Shown: positions 1 through 7,886 of the stretch, in pieces
Layout: the number at the start of each line of letters is the position of its first letter
Numbering within the stretch: position 1 is the first letter of the stretch
DNA from: Sphingomonadales bacterium UBA656
GTDB lineage: Bacteria; Pseudomonadota; Alphaproteobacteria; Sphingomonadales; Sphingomonadaceae
Assembly (NCBI GenBank): GCA_002299895.1
Contig: DBOC01000008.1
Location: 1 to 64,000 of the forward strand
Direction: 5' to 3'
DNA length: 64,000 nt
Program-made: the position numbers and the translations under genes
Notes under the pieces: generated by a model
Seen by the model: the letters and a program-made list of their open reading frames with translations, nothing else
Told to the model about the DNA's origin: nothing
Databases searched by the model: none

Positions 1-330
1 AAGCGGATGTGCGACCATTCATCTAGGCGACGCATTGCTGCGGCACTCATGCAACCAACCCGGGCGACTGGCAGGAGGATGCCATATGCCGCCCCTATTC
101 GGTTTTGCTCCCGGTGGGGTTTGCCCTGCCGTTTCTGTTACCAGAAACGCGGTGCGCTCTTACCGCACCGTTTCGACCTAGCCGCATCGAAATGCGGTGG
201 ACTATTTTCTGTGGCACTTTCCCTAAAATTGCTTTCGCCGGACGTTATCCGGCACCGTTCCTCGCTGGAGCCCGGACTTTCCTCCCCTTAGCAGTTACCC
301 GCTAAGCGGCGGTCGCCCAACCCTCTGGCA
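1..330 (-). ncRNA. rnpB: RNase P RNA, 3' end cut by window edge
   Basis: Catalytic RNA of ribonuclease P, which removes 5' leaders from pre-tRNAs. On the minus strand, positions 284-267 read GAGGAAAGTCCGGGCTCC, the hallmark conserved core near the 5' end of bacterial RNase P RNA. Further along, 169-151 form a short hairpin with GGTGCGGTAAGAGCGCACC, typical of bacterial A-type molecules, and 23-11 read GATGAATGGTCGC, part of the conserved 3' region. The final stretch with the ACAGAA core and P1 3' strand lies beyond position 1, so the gene is partial. The 5' end is placed at about 325-332 by eye; it directly follows the amidase gene stop on the same strand, so its promoter probably lies inside that gene. 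Confidence 0.93.
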
Positions 331-334
331 GACG

Positions 335-1027
335 TCAGATAACAGAATTGCCCTCAACCGCCAAGAGCAAGCTGTGTAAGATGGCCCGCGATTCACCGTC
401 GATCGCACCGTCGATATTCGTAGGCCGAAACCGTCGCTGAAATGCAACTGTCGCCGCTTTACCATCGGCTATGCCATAACCATAACGTTCCAGTGCCAAC
501 AGAAACGTAGCGTCAGACCAACCGGGATCCACCAGATTTGCACTTGGCCGCTTTATGGCAAGTCCAAGCTTTGCAAGCGCTTCCCAATCAAACAGCTCGC
601 CGGGATCTTCTTTGCGAGCCGGGGCCACATCGCTGTGTCCGACAACGTTACGTGGATGTATGCCATAGGTCCGGACCAATTCTGCGACCAAACGCGTCAC
701 GGTGTTCATCTGCGCCTCAGGAAACGGACGATAGCCAAATTCATGACCGGGATTGACGATCTCAATGCCAATGCTGGCACTATTGCAGTCGGTAACGCCC
801 CGCCAATAAGATAATCCGGCATGTTGGGCGCGTTGCTCTTCGCGCACCATGTAGACCAATTGCCCATCTTCATCGACCACATAATGCGCGGAAACCTTAG
901 ACGCTGGGTTCGCGAGCCAATCAATGGCTGCGGCGCCGGATTGCATACCGGTATAATGCAGCACGATCATGCTGATGGGCAGGCTACGTTCGCCAAAATT
1001 GGGTGATGGGTTCCAGATCATAGTCAT
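335..1027 (-). CDS. N-acetylmuramoyl-L-alanine amidase, AmiD/AmpD type with peptidoglycan-binding domain
   Basis: Zinc amidase that cleaves the MurNAc-L-Ala bond in peptidoglycan or its turnover fragments. The 230-residue protein carries the amidase_2 fold: zinc ligands His24 (in LHYT), His131 (in GHSD) and Asp141, with Glu89 in IGIEI as the likely general base. Residues about 170-220 resemble a peptidoglycan-binding domain (FLLALERYGYG, VAFQRRFRP, IDG). This two-domain layout fits AmiD rather than short cytoplasmic AmpD. I see no signal peptide or lipobox, so location is unclear. An alternative start is the second Met at 1021 (MIWNPSPNF). It lies 84 bp downstream of chpT on the same strand. 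Confidence 0.88.
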   Translation of the reverse strand: MTMIWNPSPNFGERSLPISMIVLHYTGMQSGAAAIDWLANPASKVSAHYVVDEDGQLVYMVREEQRAQHAGLSYWRGVTDCNSASIGIEIVNPGHEFGYRPFPEAQMNTVTRLVAELVRTYGIHPRNVVGHSDVAPARKEDPGELFDWEALAKLGLAIKRPSANLVDPGWSDATFLLALERYGYGIADGKAATVAFQRRFRPTNIDGAIDGESRAILHSLLLAVEGNSVI

Positions 1028-1111
1028 GTCTGAACCATAGGTAAGTCAGGCGCGACGTGCAACATCAGGCCTGCAAACGCTTTACACTGCATCCCTGCTA
1101 TGCGGCCCAGT

Positions 1112-1759
1112 CTAACCTTCTGTGCGGATGAGCGCGCCAATCACAAGATTTTCTGCATCAGGTTCGGCCAGTTGCAACATACCGCCATTTTGAACGGTTA
1201 GTGTCCGCGCCATCCATGCCGCTGCGGTGCGCGGGTCCAGAGCTGCAGGGGCAAGTTGCCCTGCCAATGCGTCCCGGATAGCGGGCTCCATGAGGATTTT
1301 AGGCCCGCTTGCGCCAATAACAATTTCCAGTTCACCGGCATGCGCTTCGGCACCCACAGACAATGTTCCGCCGCGTATCAACGCGTCATTGGCCAATAAA
1401 ACGAGATTTAGCAGTATTTTCACCGCCCGTTTTGGCATCATCTGCGCAGGTACGGCCCAATCAAGGACCGTCCGCCCATGTGACGTTACCATTGGCTCAA
1501 TCACCAATTTTGCATCATTTGGATCAACTTCGGAGCCAAATCCGCCCGCCGCACCAAAGGCCAAGCGGAAAAACTTCAACCGGTCGGCAGCTGCCTTTGC
1601 GCTTTCTGCGAGCAAATCCATGCATCGTTGCCGCATTTCGGGATCATGCTCATCCGCCAAGAGCTCAAGGCCGTTATTCATCGCGCCAACGGGGCTTAAC
1701 AAGTCATGACAAAGGCGTGAGCACAACAGGCTGGCAAAATCGATTTCGGTTTCGGACAT
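1112..1759 (-). CDS. chpT: Histidine phosphotransferase ChpT
   Basis: Phosphotransfer protein that takes phosphate from the hybrid kinase CckA and passes it to the response regulators CtrA and CpdR in alphaproteobacteria. The 215-residue protein starts with the characteristic segment LCSRLCHDLLSPVGAMNNG; His18 is the predicted phosphorylated residue. The rest is a degenerate HATPase-like half (NLVLLANDALIRGG) that lacks the ATP-binding G boxes, as known for ChpT. Cytoplasmic. It is transcribed alone or with the downstream amidase. Its partner cckA is in the same window at 51557-53956. I found no full TTAA-N7-TTAA CtrA site just upstream by eye. Confidence 0.92.
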   Translation of the reverse strand: MSETEIDFASLLCSRLCHDLLSPVGAMNNGLELLADEHDPEMRQRCMDLLAESAKAAADRLKFFRLAFGAAGGFGSEVDPNDAKLVIEPMVTSHGRTVLDWAVPAQMMPKRAVKILLNLVLLANDALIRGGTLSVGAEAHAGELEIVIGASGPKILMEPAIRDALAGQLAPAALDPRTAAAWMARTLTVQNGGMLQLAEPDAENLVIGALIRTEG

Positions 1760-1823
1760 TATAAAAGATTCCTGAGGGCATCTGGCGGGTTAACGCCGCT
1801 CATGGACCGAGTTGGCGGGCGTT

Positions 1824-2231
1824 TCAACCCTCGACTATTAATGCCACGGGGGTAAATCCGGTCACCTGCGTGTCTGTAACCACAGGCTGCCATGCGGTAA
1901 TCGCACCAGCGGCAATAATCAGCCAAAACCGCCCGTCTGGCGCGGCTTGCGCGACGTCAGTTGCAGATGGCACAGCAACGCCATTGGGGTGCGAGTGGAA
2001 ATATCCCAAAACAGGAATTCCGCCACTTCGCACGTCCCTGCCTGCTGAGAACAATGCGGCAGGATCGATTTCAAAATGCCGTGTAGGATCGGCCGCGACA
2101 TTCTGCGTAAGCTGCACCGCAGCGACACAATCCCCCTCACCGCGCAGTAAACCGCAGCATTCATGCGTCCCCGCACTTTCCGCCCAGTCCAGAAGTTGTC
2201 GCCAGTCGCTGCTTGATAAATGCAAAGCCAT
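1824..2231 (-). CDS. M67 (JAMM/MPN+) family metallopeptidase
   Basis: Small stand-alone JAB/MPN zinc isopeptidase-like protein of 135 residues. The JAMM motif is complete: Glu24 (HECCGL), then His79-Ser80-His81-Pro and, after seven residues, Ser89 and Asp92 (HSHPNGVAVPSATD). Bacterial relatives process C-terminal extensions of ubiquitin-like sulfur carriers or act in siderophore/cysteine metabolism (Mec family). No E1-like, ThiS/MoaD or cysteine-synthase gene is adjacent, so the substrate cannot be inferred here. No signal peptide. It is divergent from rluD with only 16 bp between start codons, so the two promoters must overlap each other or the genes' 5' ends. Confidence 0.85.
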   Translation of the reverse strand: MALHLSSSDWRQLLDWAESAGTHECCGLLRGEGDCVAAVQLTQNVAADPTRHFEIDPAALFSAGRDVRSGGIPVLGYFHSHPNGVAVPSATDVAQAAPDGRFWLIIAAGAITAWQPVVTDTQVTGFTPVALIVEG

Positions 2232-2247
2232 AACCCATGTCTACGGT

Positions 2248-3189
2248 ATGGTTGGGGAAATTACCACATTTACAGGCGTTTTAGGTGCCGGACGACTGGA
2301 TAGCGCGCTTGCTGCTGCATTGCCGCAATATTCGCGCGCGCGTATTCAGGCTTTAATTGCGGATGCCGCGCTGCGCATCAATGGACAGGTCTTTGTCGAC
2401 GCCGGCAGCAAGAAAATGTCGGGCCAGAATTTTGAACTTAATGTCCCTGCCCCGGTACCCGACACAGCGATGGCACAGAAGATAGCGCTGGATGTGGTGT
2501 TTGAAGATGATCATTTGATTATCGTCAACAAGCCTGCCGGGCTCGTCGTACATCCCGCGGCGGGACATAATGATGGGACGCTTGTTAACGCGCTGCTGCA
2601 CCATTGCCAGGGCCAATTGTCGGGCATTGGCGGGGTCCAGCGCCCCGGCATCGTCCATCGCATTGACAAGGATACTTCGGGGCTTTTGGTCGTCGCCAAA
2701 AGCGATGCCGCGCATGAGGGCCTCGCGAAACTTTTCGCCGCGCATGCCATAGAGCGTAAATATATTGCGATTGTAAACGGTATCCCCGCGCCGCCAGCCG
2801 GCACAGTGCGCACACAAATTGGCCGGTCCACCACAAATCGCAAGAAAATGGCGGTACTGCCCGAATCAAAAGGCCGCCATGCCGTCACGCATTACCGGAT
2901 GGTCGAGGCCTTTGCCAAAACAGCGATAGTTGAATGCACGCTGGAGACAGGCCGCACGCATCAGGTTCGCGTACACATGGCGCATATTGGCCATCCGCTT
3001 ATTGGCGATAGCGTCTACTCTAATCGACAAAACCACTACAAAATCGGTCCAAATCAGGCCAAATTCGACCGGCAAGCATTGCATGCGGCCTCTTTGGGGT
3101 TTATTCATCCCATTACCGGCGAAACTTTACGGTTTGAATGCGGTATACCAGAAGACATGCAGCTTCTGTTAAGCAAGCTTCAATTATAA
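2248..3189 (+). CDS. rluD: RluD-type large-subunit rRNA pseudouridine synthase
   Basis: Pseudouridine synthase of the RluA/RsuA superfamily, expected to modify helix 69 of 23S rRNA. The 313-residue protein has an N-terminal S4 RNA-binding segment (about 15-65) and the catalytic signature RPGIVHRIDKDTSG with Asp140 as catalytic residue, followed by the conserved YIAIV and GRTHQVRVHM motifs. I chose ATG 2248 (MVGEITTF) because the open frame further upstream only runs antisense to the M67 gene and has no family similarity. RluC/RluA specificity cannot be excluded from sequence alone, but length and S4 domain favour RluD. Confidence 0.9.
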   Translation: MVGEITTFTGVLGAGRLDSALAAALPQYSRARIQALIADAALRINGQVFVDAGSKKMSGQNFELNVPAPVPDTAMAQKIALDVVFEDDHLIIVNKPAGLVVHPAAGHNDGTLVNALLHHCQGQLSGIGGVQRPGIVHRIDKDTSGLLVVAKSDAAHEGLAKLFAAHAIERKYIAIVNGIPAPPAGTVRTQIGRSTTNRKKMAVLPESKGRHAVTHYRMVEAFAKTAIVECTLETGRTHQVRVHMAHIGHPLIGDSVYSNRQNHYKIGPNQAKFDRQALHAASLGFIHPITGETLRFECGIPEDMQLLLSKLQL

Positions 3190-3263
3190 AAGTTTCGAAG
3201 GGAACGCTTTACCATCGGGTGCTTGATGAGGCCCGTCGGAAGGCACAATGAAAAGAGGAAAAC

Positions 3264-4169
3264 ATGTCTGTTAAAAAGAATGTTCCGGCTACGATACCTG
3301 CCCTTGGGGGGGACGCGAGCCTTAATCGTTACCTAAGCGAAATCCGGAAATTTCCGGTACTCAAGCCTGAGCAAGAATATATGCTTGCCAAGCGCTTGCA
3401 AGAACATGGCGATGCCAAAGCAGCTGAACAGCTGGTCACGTCGCATCTCCGCCTCGTATCAAAAATCGCAATGGGCTATCGCGGCTACGGCCTGCCGGTG
3501 TCCGAGCTGATTTCCGAAGGGAATATCGGATTGATGCAAGGCGTAAAGAAATTTGATCCCGATCGTGGCTTCCGCCTCGCGACATACGCGATGTGGTGGA
3601 TTCGCGCCTCGATGCAGGAATTTATCCTGCGCAGCTGGAGCCTCGTCAAAATCGGCACCACTGCGGCGCAGAAGAAGCTTTTCTTCAACCTGCGGCGTAT
3701 GAAAAACAATCTGCAGGCTTTTGAAGACGGCGACCTGAACCAGGAAGCGTTGCAGAAAATCGCAACCGACCTCGGCGTTTCCGAAGAAGAAGTGAACAAT
3801 ATGAACCGCCGCATGGCGATGGGCGGCGATACATCGCTTAACGTGCCCATGCGCGAAGATGGCGATGGCCAGTGGCAAGACTGGTTAGTCGATGACACGC
3901 CTTTGCAGGATGAACGCGTTGCCGACGCGCAAGAAGGCGACATGCGCCATGCGTTATTGTCCGAAGCTATGGACAGCCTGAATGAGCGCGAAAAGCACAT
4001 TCTAACGCAGCGCCGCTTGATCGAAGAACCACAAACGCTCGAAGAACTCAGCCAGACCTACAGCGTCAGCCGGGAGCGCGTGCGTCAGATTGAAGTGCGG
4101 GCTTTTGAAAAGCTGCAAAAGGCGATGTTGCGCATTGCTGGCGAGAAACGGCTACTTCTCACGCATTAA
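3264..4169 (+). CDS. rpoH: RNA polymerase sigma factor RpoH (sigma-32)
   Basis: Heat-shock sigma factor that directs RNA polymerase to chaperone and protease genes. The 301-residue protein shows region 1.2/2 (SHLRLVSKIAMGYRGYGLP, region 2.4 ATYAMWWIRASMQEFI), the RpoH box QKKLFFNLRR between regions 2 and 3 that separates RpoH from other sigma-70 proteins, and region 4 helix-turn-helix (TLEELSQTYSVSRERVRQIE). Start ATG 3264 has AGAGGAAA as ribosome-binding site. Alphaproteobacteria may carry two RpoH paralogues; only one is in this window. Clients such as clpP and clpX lie a few kb away. Confidence 0.96.
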   Translation: MSVKKNVPATIPALGGDASLNRYLSEIRKFPVLKPEQEYMLAKRLQEHGDAKAAEQLVTSHLRLVSKIAMGYRGYGLPVSELISEGNIGLMQGVKKFDPDRGFRLATYAMWWIRASMQEFILRSWSLVKIGTTAAQKKLFFNLRRMKNNLQAFEDGDLNQEALQKIATDLGVSEEEVNNMNRRMAMGGDTSLNVPMREDGDGQWQDWLVDDTPLQDERVADAQEGDMRHALLSEAMDSLNEREKHILTQRRLIEEPQTLEELSQTYSVSRERVRQIEVRAFEKLQKAMLRIAGEKRLLLTH

Positions 4170-4232
4170 AGAGGTTCAGCCCTCTCGGTAAAAAGAGATG
4201 ACGGGCGGAAAGCACTGCGCTAGTTTTTGCGC

Positions 4233-4934
4233 ATGAAAAAAACCAAGCGTTCGCTTTCCACCCGTATTCTTCGTTCAAGCTTTAAGGGTGCAGTCTATTT
4301 TATTGGCGGCACAGTCGCGCTTACGGCCGCTTATGCGGTGATACCCGTGCCCACGACCTTGACGATGTTGGTCGATAGCAATGGCGCGAAACGCGACTGG
4401 ACGCCGCTTTCAGACATTTCGCCCAACCTGGTACGGGCCGTTATCGCCGCAGAGGATGGCAAATTTTGTAGCCATGACGGCTTTGACCGCGAAGCCATTG
4501 AAAAGGCGCTAACCCGCAACATCAAGGGTGGCCGGATGCGCGGTGGCTCCACCATAAGCCAGCAGACCGCCAAAAATGTATTCCTGTGGCAGGGATCTGG
4601 CTGGACCCGCTATCTGCGCAAGGTGCCTGAAGTGTATTTCACCTTCCTGATTGAGAAAATCTGGGGCAAGCGCCGGATCATGGAAGTATATCTGAATGTC
4701 GCGGAGACGGGCATTGGCACTTATGGCGCAGAAGCCGGCGCGCAACGTTATTACAATAAATCCGCCAAGAACCTGACCCGGATAGAGGCCGCGCGCTTGG
4801 CCGCGATCTTACCCTTGCCCAAAAAGCGGGCTGTAAACGGCGTGGGCGGTTTTACCCGCCGCTATGGTAACAGCATCTCCGCGCGCATTCGTGTCGTCAA
4901 ACGTGACGGCCTGGATGCTTGCATTTACACATAA
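4233..4934 (+). CDS. mtgA: Monofunctional peptidoglycan glycosyltransferase MtgA
   Basis: GT51 enzyme that polymerises lipid II into glycan strands in the periplasm. The 233-residue protein has one N-terminal membrane anchor (about 18-38) and the GT51 motifs: IAAEDGKFCSHDGFD with catalytic Glu74, then RGGSTISQQTAKN, RKVPE and KRRIMEVYLNVAETG. No transpeptidase domain follows, which distinguishes it from class A PBPs. I used ATG 4233; a TTG two codons upstream is in frame but less likely. The gene ends at a strong terminator shared with the convergent TonB-dependent receptor. Confidence 0.94.
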   Translation: MKKTKRSLSTRILRSSFKGAVYFIGGTVALTAAYAVIPVPTTLTMLVDSNGAKRDWTPLSDISPNLVRAVIAAEDGKFCSHDGFDREAIEKALTRNIKGGRMRGGSTISQQTAKNVFLWQGSGWTRYLRKVPEVYFTFLIEKIWGKRRIMEVYLNVAETGIGTYGAEAGAQRYYNKSAKNLTRIEAARLAAILPLPKKRAVNGVGGFTRRYGNSISARIRVVKRDGLDACIYT

Positions 4935-4937
4935 AAA

Positions 4938-4966
4938 AGGGCGGAGCCGAAGCCCCGCCCTATTTT
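4938..4966. terminator. Bidirectional intrinsic terminator between mtgA and the TonB receptor gene
   Basis: Left arm AGGGCGG (4938-4944) pairs perfectly with CCGCCCT (4955-4961) around a ten-base loop. An A-tract (4933-4938) precedes and ATTTTAAT follows, so it can end transcription from both converging genes. Confidence 0.85.
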
Positions 4967-4985
4967 AATAACCTAACTAAATGAC

Positions 4986-7625
4986 TTAGAAGGCGACAGT
5001 AATCGTTCCGCTAACGGTGCGTGGTGCACCGATCTGGACGAAACCAGGGCTGCCATAAGTCGCAACGCCGGTTGTCCGGTTATATGTTGCACTCTGCGCC
5101 AAGCCACCGCCAAAACCGCCGACATAGAATTGGTCGAACAGGTTATAGACGTTAAGCTGGAAGCGGGTCTTATCGCTCACGCCCAAGAAGCCAAGGTTTA
5201 CGCTCGCATCCAGGTTAACCAACCAGTAAGCAGGCGCAGCGTCACCAAAGATTTCGGTCCGCGCTGTTGCTCCCAAAGTACCGCTAGGAACCGCACCAGT
5301 TGGAATAAACGAACCTGTGTAAGTTGCCGCACCGGTATCGAAGACGTTCCGTGGGCCAGTGCGCTTTGCAGTAATGCCAAGTTCAACTGGGCCAACTTCA
5401 CCGCGCACAGTTCCACCGAATGAATATTTCGGCGAACCACCTTCACGCTGGCCAGCAGTCGCAGCAAAAACCGGCGTACCGTCAGCGTTTTCACCGATAG
5501 CAACGTTGTTCTTGATTTCCGACTTCATGTAAGAGCCGAAGACATAAACGGCCAATTCAGGAATTGGGCGATATGAAACCGAGCCATCGATACCGTATTT
5601 GTCGACATTGCCGAGGTTACGATACACGTTCTGGTCCAGTTCTGGATCATAAGCCGAAGCCAAGCGGTTCTGGAACTTCGTCAACCAACCCGAAAGCTGT
5701 GCCTGGATGTTACCCGAACGGTAACGCAAGCCAACATCAACGCTGTCTGTTGTTTCTGGAGCAGGACGCGCACGCGCGGTCGTGATCGGGAAGAAGAACG
5801 CGTTGTACAAGCTGTCTGTGCCTGGAACCGAAAGGCCCTGCGCAAAGCTCGCGAACATGCTGAATTCAGGCGTAAACTTGTAGTTGAAGCCCAAGTTTGG
5901 CAAAACCTTATCATATTTGAATACGCGGTTTTGTGGACCAGCCTGCGTTGGGTTCAGCGTTGCGTTCAGCGTGTTCTGGTTGCCATCGCCGAAGCACTCA
6001 ACAAAGCCGCCAGCTGAGCTGGTAAAGCAGTAATTGGTCAAGTCGCGCTTGAAGAATGGTGCACGAACACCAGCTGTCACGACAAGGTCGCTGTCCATGA
6101 ATTCACCGCGATATTCGCCAGAGACCTGCTGCAAAATTGCATAAGACAGGCGGTTACGCTTTTGAAGCGTTACGCCGTTTGCAGCAATTTGCGGAGCGTT
6201 TACTGGGAAAACATCAAGTGGCTCACCATTGACATCCAACAAGCCAACTTCGCCTGTCTGACGGTGACGGGCACGGTCAAAGGTGTAAGCGAGACGGATT
6301 GAATGTGCATCACTGATTTCATAACGCAGCGAGCTGATGACGCCGTAACGATGTGTTTGGGTCTGGCTTGGAGCTATCATGGTAACCTGATCGAGGATGT
6401 CGCCGTCGCCGTTCAAATCCTTACCAAAGAATGGCGAACCCGACAGATATCCAGCCTGGCAGTTTACGCCAGCACCCGTTGCGACGGTCGTGCAGTTTGC
6501 GGTGCCGCCAGTCGGATCGATGTCGCGACGTGCTTCACGTGCCCTATCGGTGCCACCACCATTTGCCTTTACATATTGATAGCTAGGATCGACCGTTAGC
6601 GTCAGCTTTTCACCGAAAGTGAATTTTGATGATCCACGAATGCTACCGGTGTTGGACGGATTGTAACGACGATCGAATTCCGTACCGCAGCTTGTTGCCG
6701 CATCAGCAGTTCCGGCAACTGGTGTGACCGTTGTCGAGCAAGGGAAGTTGATCAGATATTCCCGCTCATCATTATTCGCTGGGTAGCGGTTGCCGCTGCC
6801 CGAGCCAACTACACGGCCGGCGTCGTTCCGCAAAGGCAGCGAACCGAAGAAGTTGTTGCGGTTTTGGTTGTAGTTAGCTGCAATGGCAATGAAGTCACCG
6901 TCGCCACCGATGGGCTGATAGACCTTTGCGTTATATTGCTGCTTGTCGATAACGCCGTAATTGTTGAACGGATTGTCGTTGGTTGCCTTCGAAGCCGAGA
7001 AGAACGCGCGCGTACCGAACGATGTCAGATTGCCAGTGTTGACCATGCCAAAAAGACGTTCGAAGTTAAAGTCGCCGATCGAGCCCGATACCTTAACGCC
7101 GAAATCTTCAGTTGGCGTCATTGTGCGGTAGTTGACGGTGCCACCAACAGCCGATGCTGTAGGGCTGTCGACGTCGGTCGTGCCAAGGTTAACATTGACC
7201 TGTTCAATCAGTTCAGGGTCAAGCTGTTGGTTGGAGTAAATGGCATAGTTACCTGAGTCATTCAGCGGAATACCGTCGAAGGTCAGCGAGATACGCGACG
7301 AGTCAAAGCCGCGAATGTTCAACGTGCCGCCAGCTGAACCATAAGCATCGTTATTCTGAAAGTTAACGCCTGGAATAGCATTGATGGTGTCGAGAATTGT
7401 TTGGCCAGGGTTCTGACGCTCGATAAATTCTTGCGTGAGAACAGCCTTCGCCTTTGTCGAGTCAGGTGCCTGAATTCCAGCAACGTCCTGCGTACGTGTG
7501 CCGGAGACGACGATTACTTCTTCTTCGAAATCGACTGAACCAGTCGACTGTGCGAAAGCAGCGCTTGAAAAGCTGCAAATGGTGAGTGCAACCGCACTTG
7601 CCGCAAGCTGGTAACGAATTTTCAT
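4986..7625 (-). CDS. TonB-dependent outer-membrane receptor
   Basis: Outer-membrane active transporter energised by TonB-ExbBD; substrate unknown. The 879-residue protein has a signal peptide ending near AAFAQ (about 26), a TonB-box-like segment EEEVIVVSG (34-42), a plug with the LNIRGFDSSR and VGGTVNYRT motifs (to about 170), and a 22-strand barrel ending in the usual C-terminal Phe. No STN signalling domain, so no FecA-type sigma regulation. Three cysteine pairs (296/313, 378/389, 533/544) and an EF-hand-like DLNGDGDILD at 403-412 sit in predicted outer loops. I chose ATG 7625, giving a proper signal peptide, with AAAGGGG as ribosome-binding site, over an in-frame start 42 bp upstream. No ligand-processing genes are adjacent. 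Confidence 0.93.
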   Translation of the reverse strand: MKIRYQLAASAVALTICSFSSAAFAQSTGSVDFEEEVIVVSGTRTQDVAGIQAPDSTKAKAVLTQEFIERQNPGQTILDTINAIPGVNFQNNDAYGSAGGTLNIRGFDSSRISLTFDGIPLNDSGNYAIYSNQQLDPELIEQVNVNLGTTDVDSPTASAVGGTVNYRTMTPTEDFGVKVSGSIGDFNFERLFGMVNTGNLTSFGTRAFFSASKATNDNPFNNYGVIDKQQYNAKVYQPIGGDGDFIAIAANYNQNRNNFFGSLPLRNDAGRVVGSGSGNRYPANNDEREYLINFPCSTTVTPVAGTADAATSCGTEFDRRYNPSNTGSIRGSSKFTFGEKLTLTVDPSYQYVKANGGGTDRAREARRDIDPTGGTANCTTVATGAGVNCQAGYLSGSPFFGKDLNGDGDILDQVTMIAPSQTQTHRYGVISSLRYEISDAHSIRLAYTFDRARHRQTGEVGLLDVNGEPLDVFPVNAPQIAANGVTLQKRNRLSYAILQQVSGEYRGEFMDSDLVVTAGVRAPFFKRDLTNYCFTSSAGGFVECFGDGNQNTLNATLNPTQAGPQNRVFKYDKVLPNLGFNYKFTPEFSMFASFAQGLSVPGTDSLYNAFFFPITTARARPAPETTDSVDVGLRYRSGNIQAQLSGWLTKFQNRLASAYDPELDQNVYRNLGNVDKYGIDGSVSYRPIPELAVYVFGSYMKSEIKNNVAIGENADGTPVFAATAGQREGGSPKYSFGGTVRGEVGPVELGITAKRTGPRNVFDTGAATYTGSFIPTGAVPSGTLGATARTEIFGDAAPAYWLVNLDASVNLGFLGVSDKTRFQLNVYNLFDQFYVGGFGGGLAQSATYNRTTGVATYGSPGFVQIGAPRTVSGTITVAF

Positions 7626-7650
7626 TTTTAAAACCCCTTTGGTTTTCACA

Positions 7651-7666
7651 TGCCAATTCATTGGCA
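7651..7666. promoter_or_regulatory. Inverted repeat in the TonB-receptor leader
   Basis: TGCCAAT-TC-ATTGGCA, a perfect 7-bp inverted repeat with a two-base spacer, 26-41 bp before the receptor start codon. It could be an operator or a small leader hairpin; with a two-base loop a DNA operator is more likely. No consensus I know of matches it clearly. Confidence 0.4.
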
Positions 7667-7852
7667 ATCAAACATTACGCTCGACTCGTCCGAATGAATT
7701 GGTCCGCGCCATCCCCTTGGGACCGGTAAATGACAGTAAAATGACACCCCGTCCCGCAGATGATTCGCCTTTAGCCGACCGCGCCCAACACGCAATCTAT
7801 TGCAGTGCAGCAAACTTTAGAAAACGGCCCGTTTTGATATTTTGTTAACCAT

Positions 7853-7870
7853 TGTGGCTTGTTTGCCACA
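7853..7870 (-). terminator. Possible weak terminator hairpin after clpX
   Basis: TGTGGC (7853-7858) pairs with GCCACA (7865-7870) around a six-base loop, 17 bp past the clpX stop codon. On the minus strand it is followed by ATGGTTAACAAAAT rather than a clean T-run, so termination would be weak. Confidence 0.4.
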
Positions 7871-7886
7871 GTCAGGAAAAACCCGC

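Noticed and set aside
1870..2247. In-frame extension of rluD by 126 codons
   Set aside because: Entirely antisense to the M67 peptidase gene, Ser/Cys-rich and unlike any RluD N-terminus.
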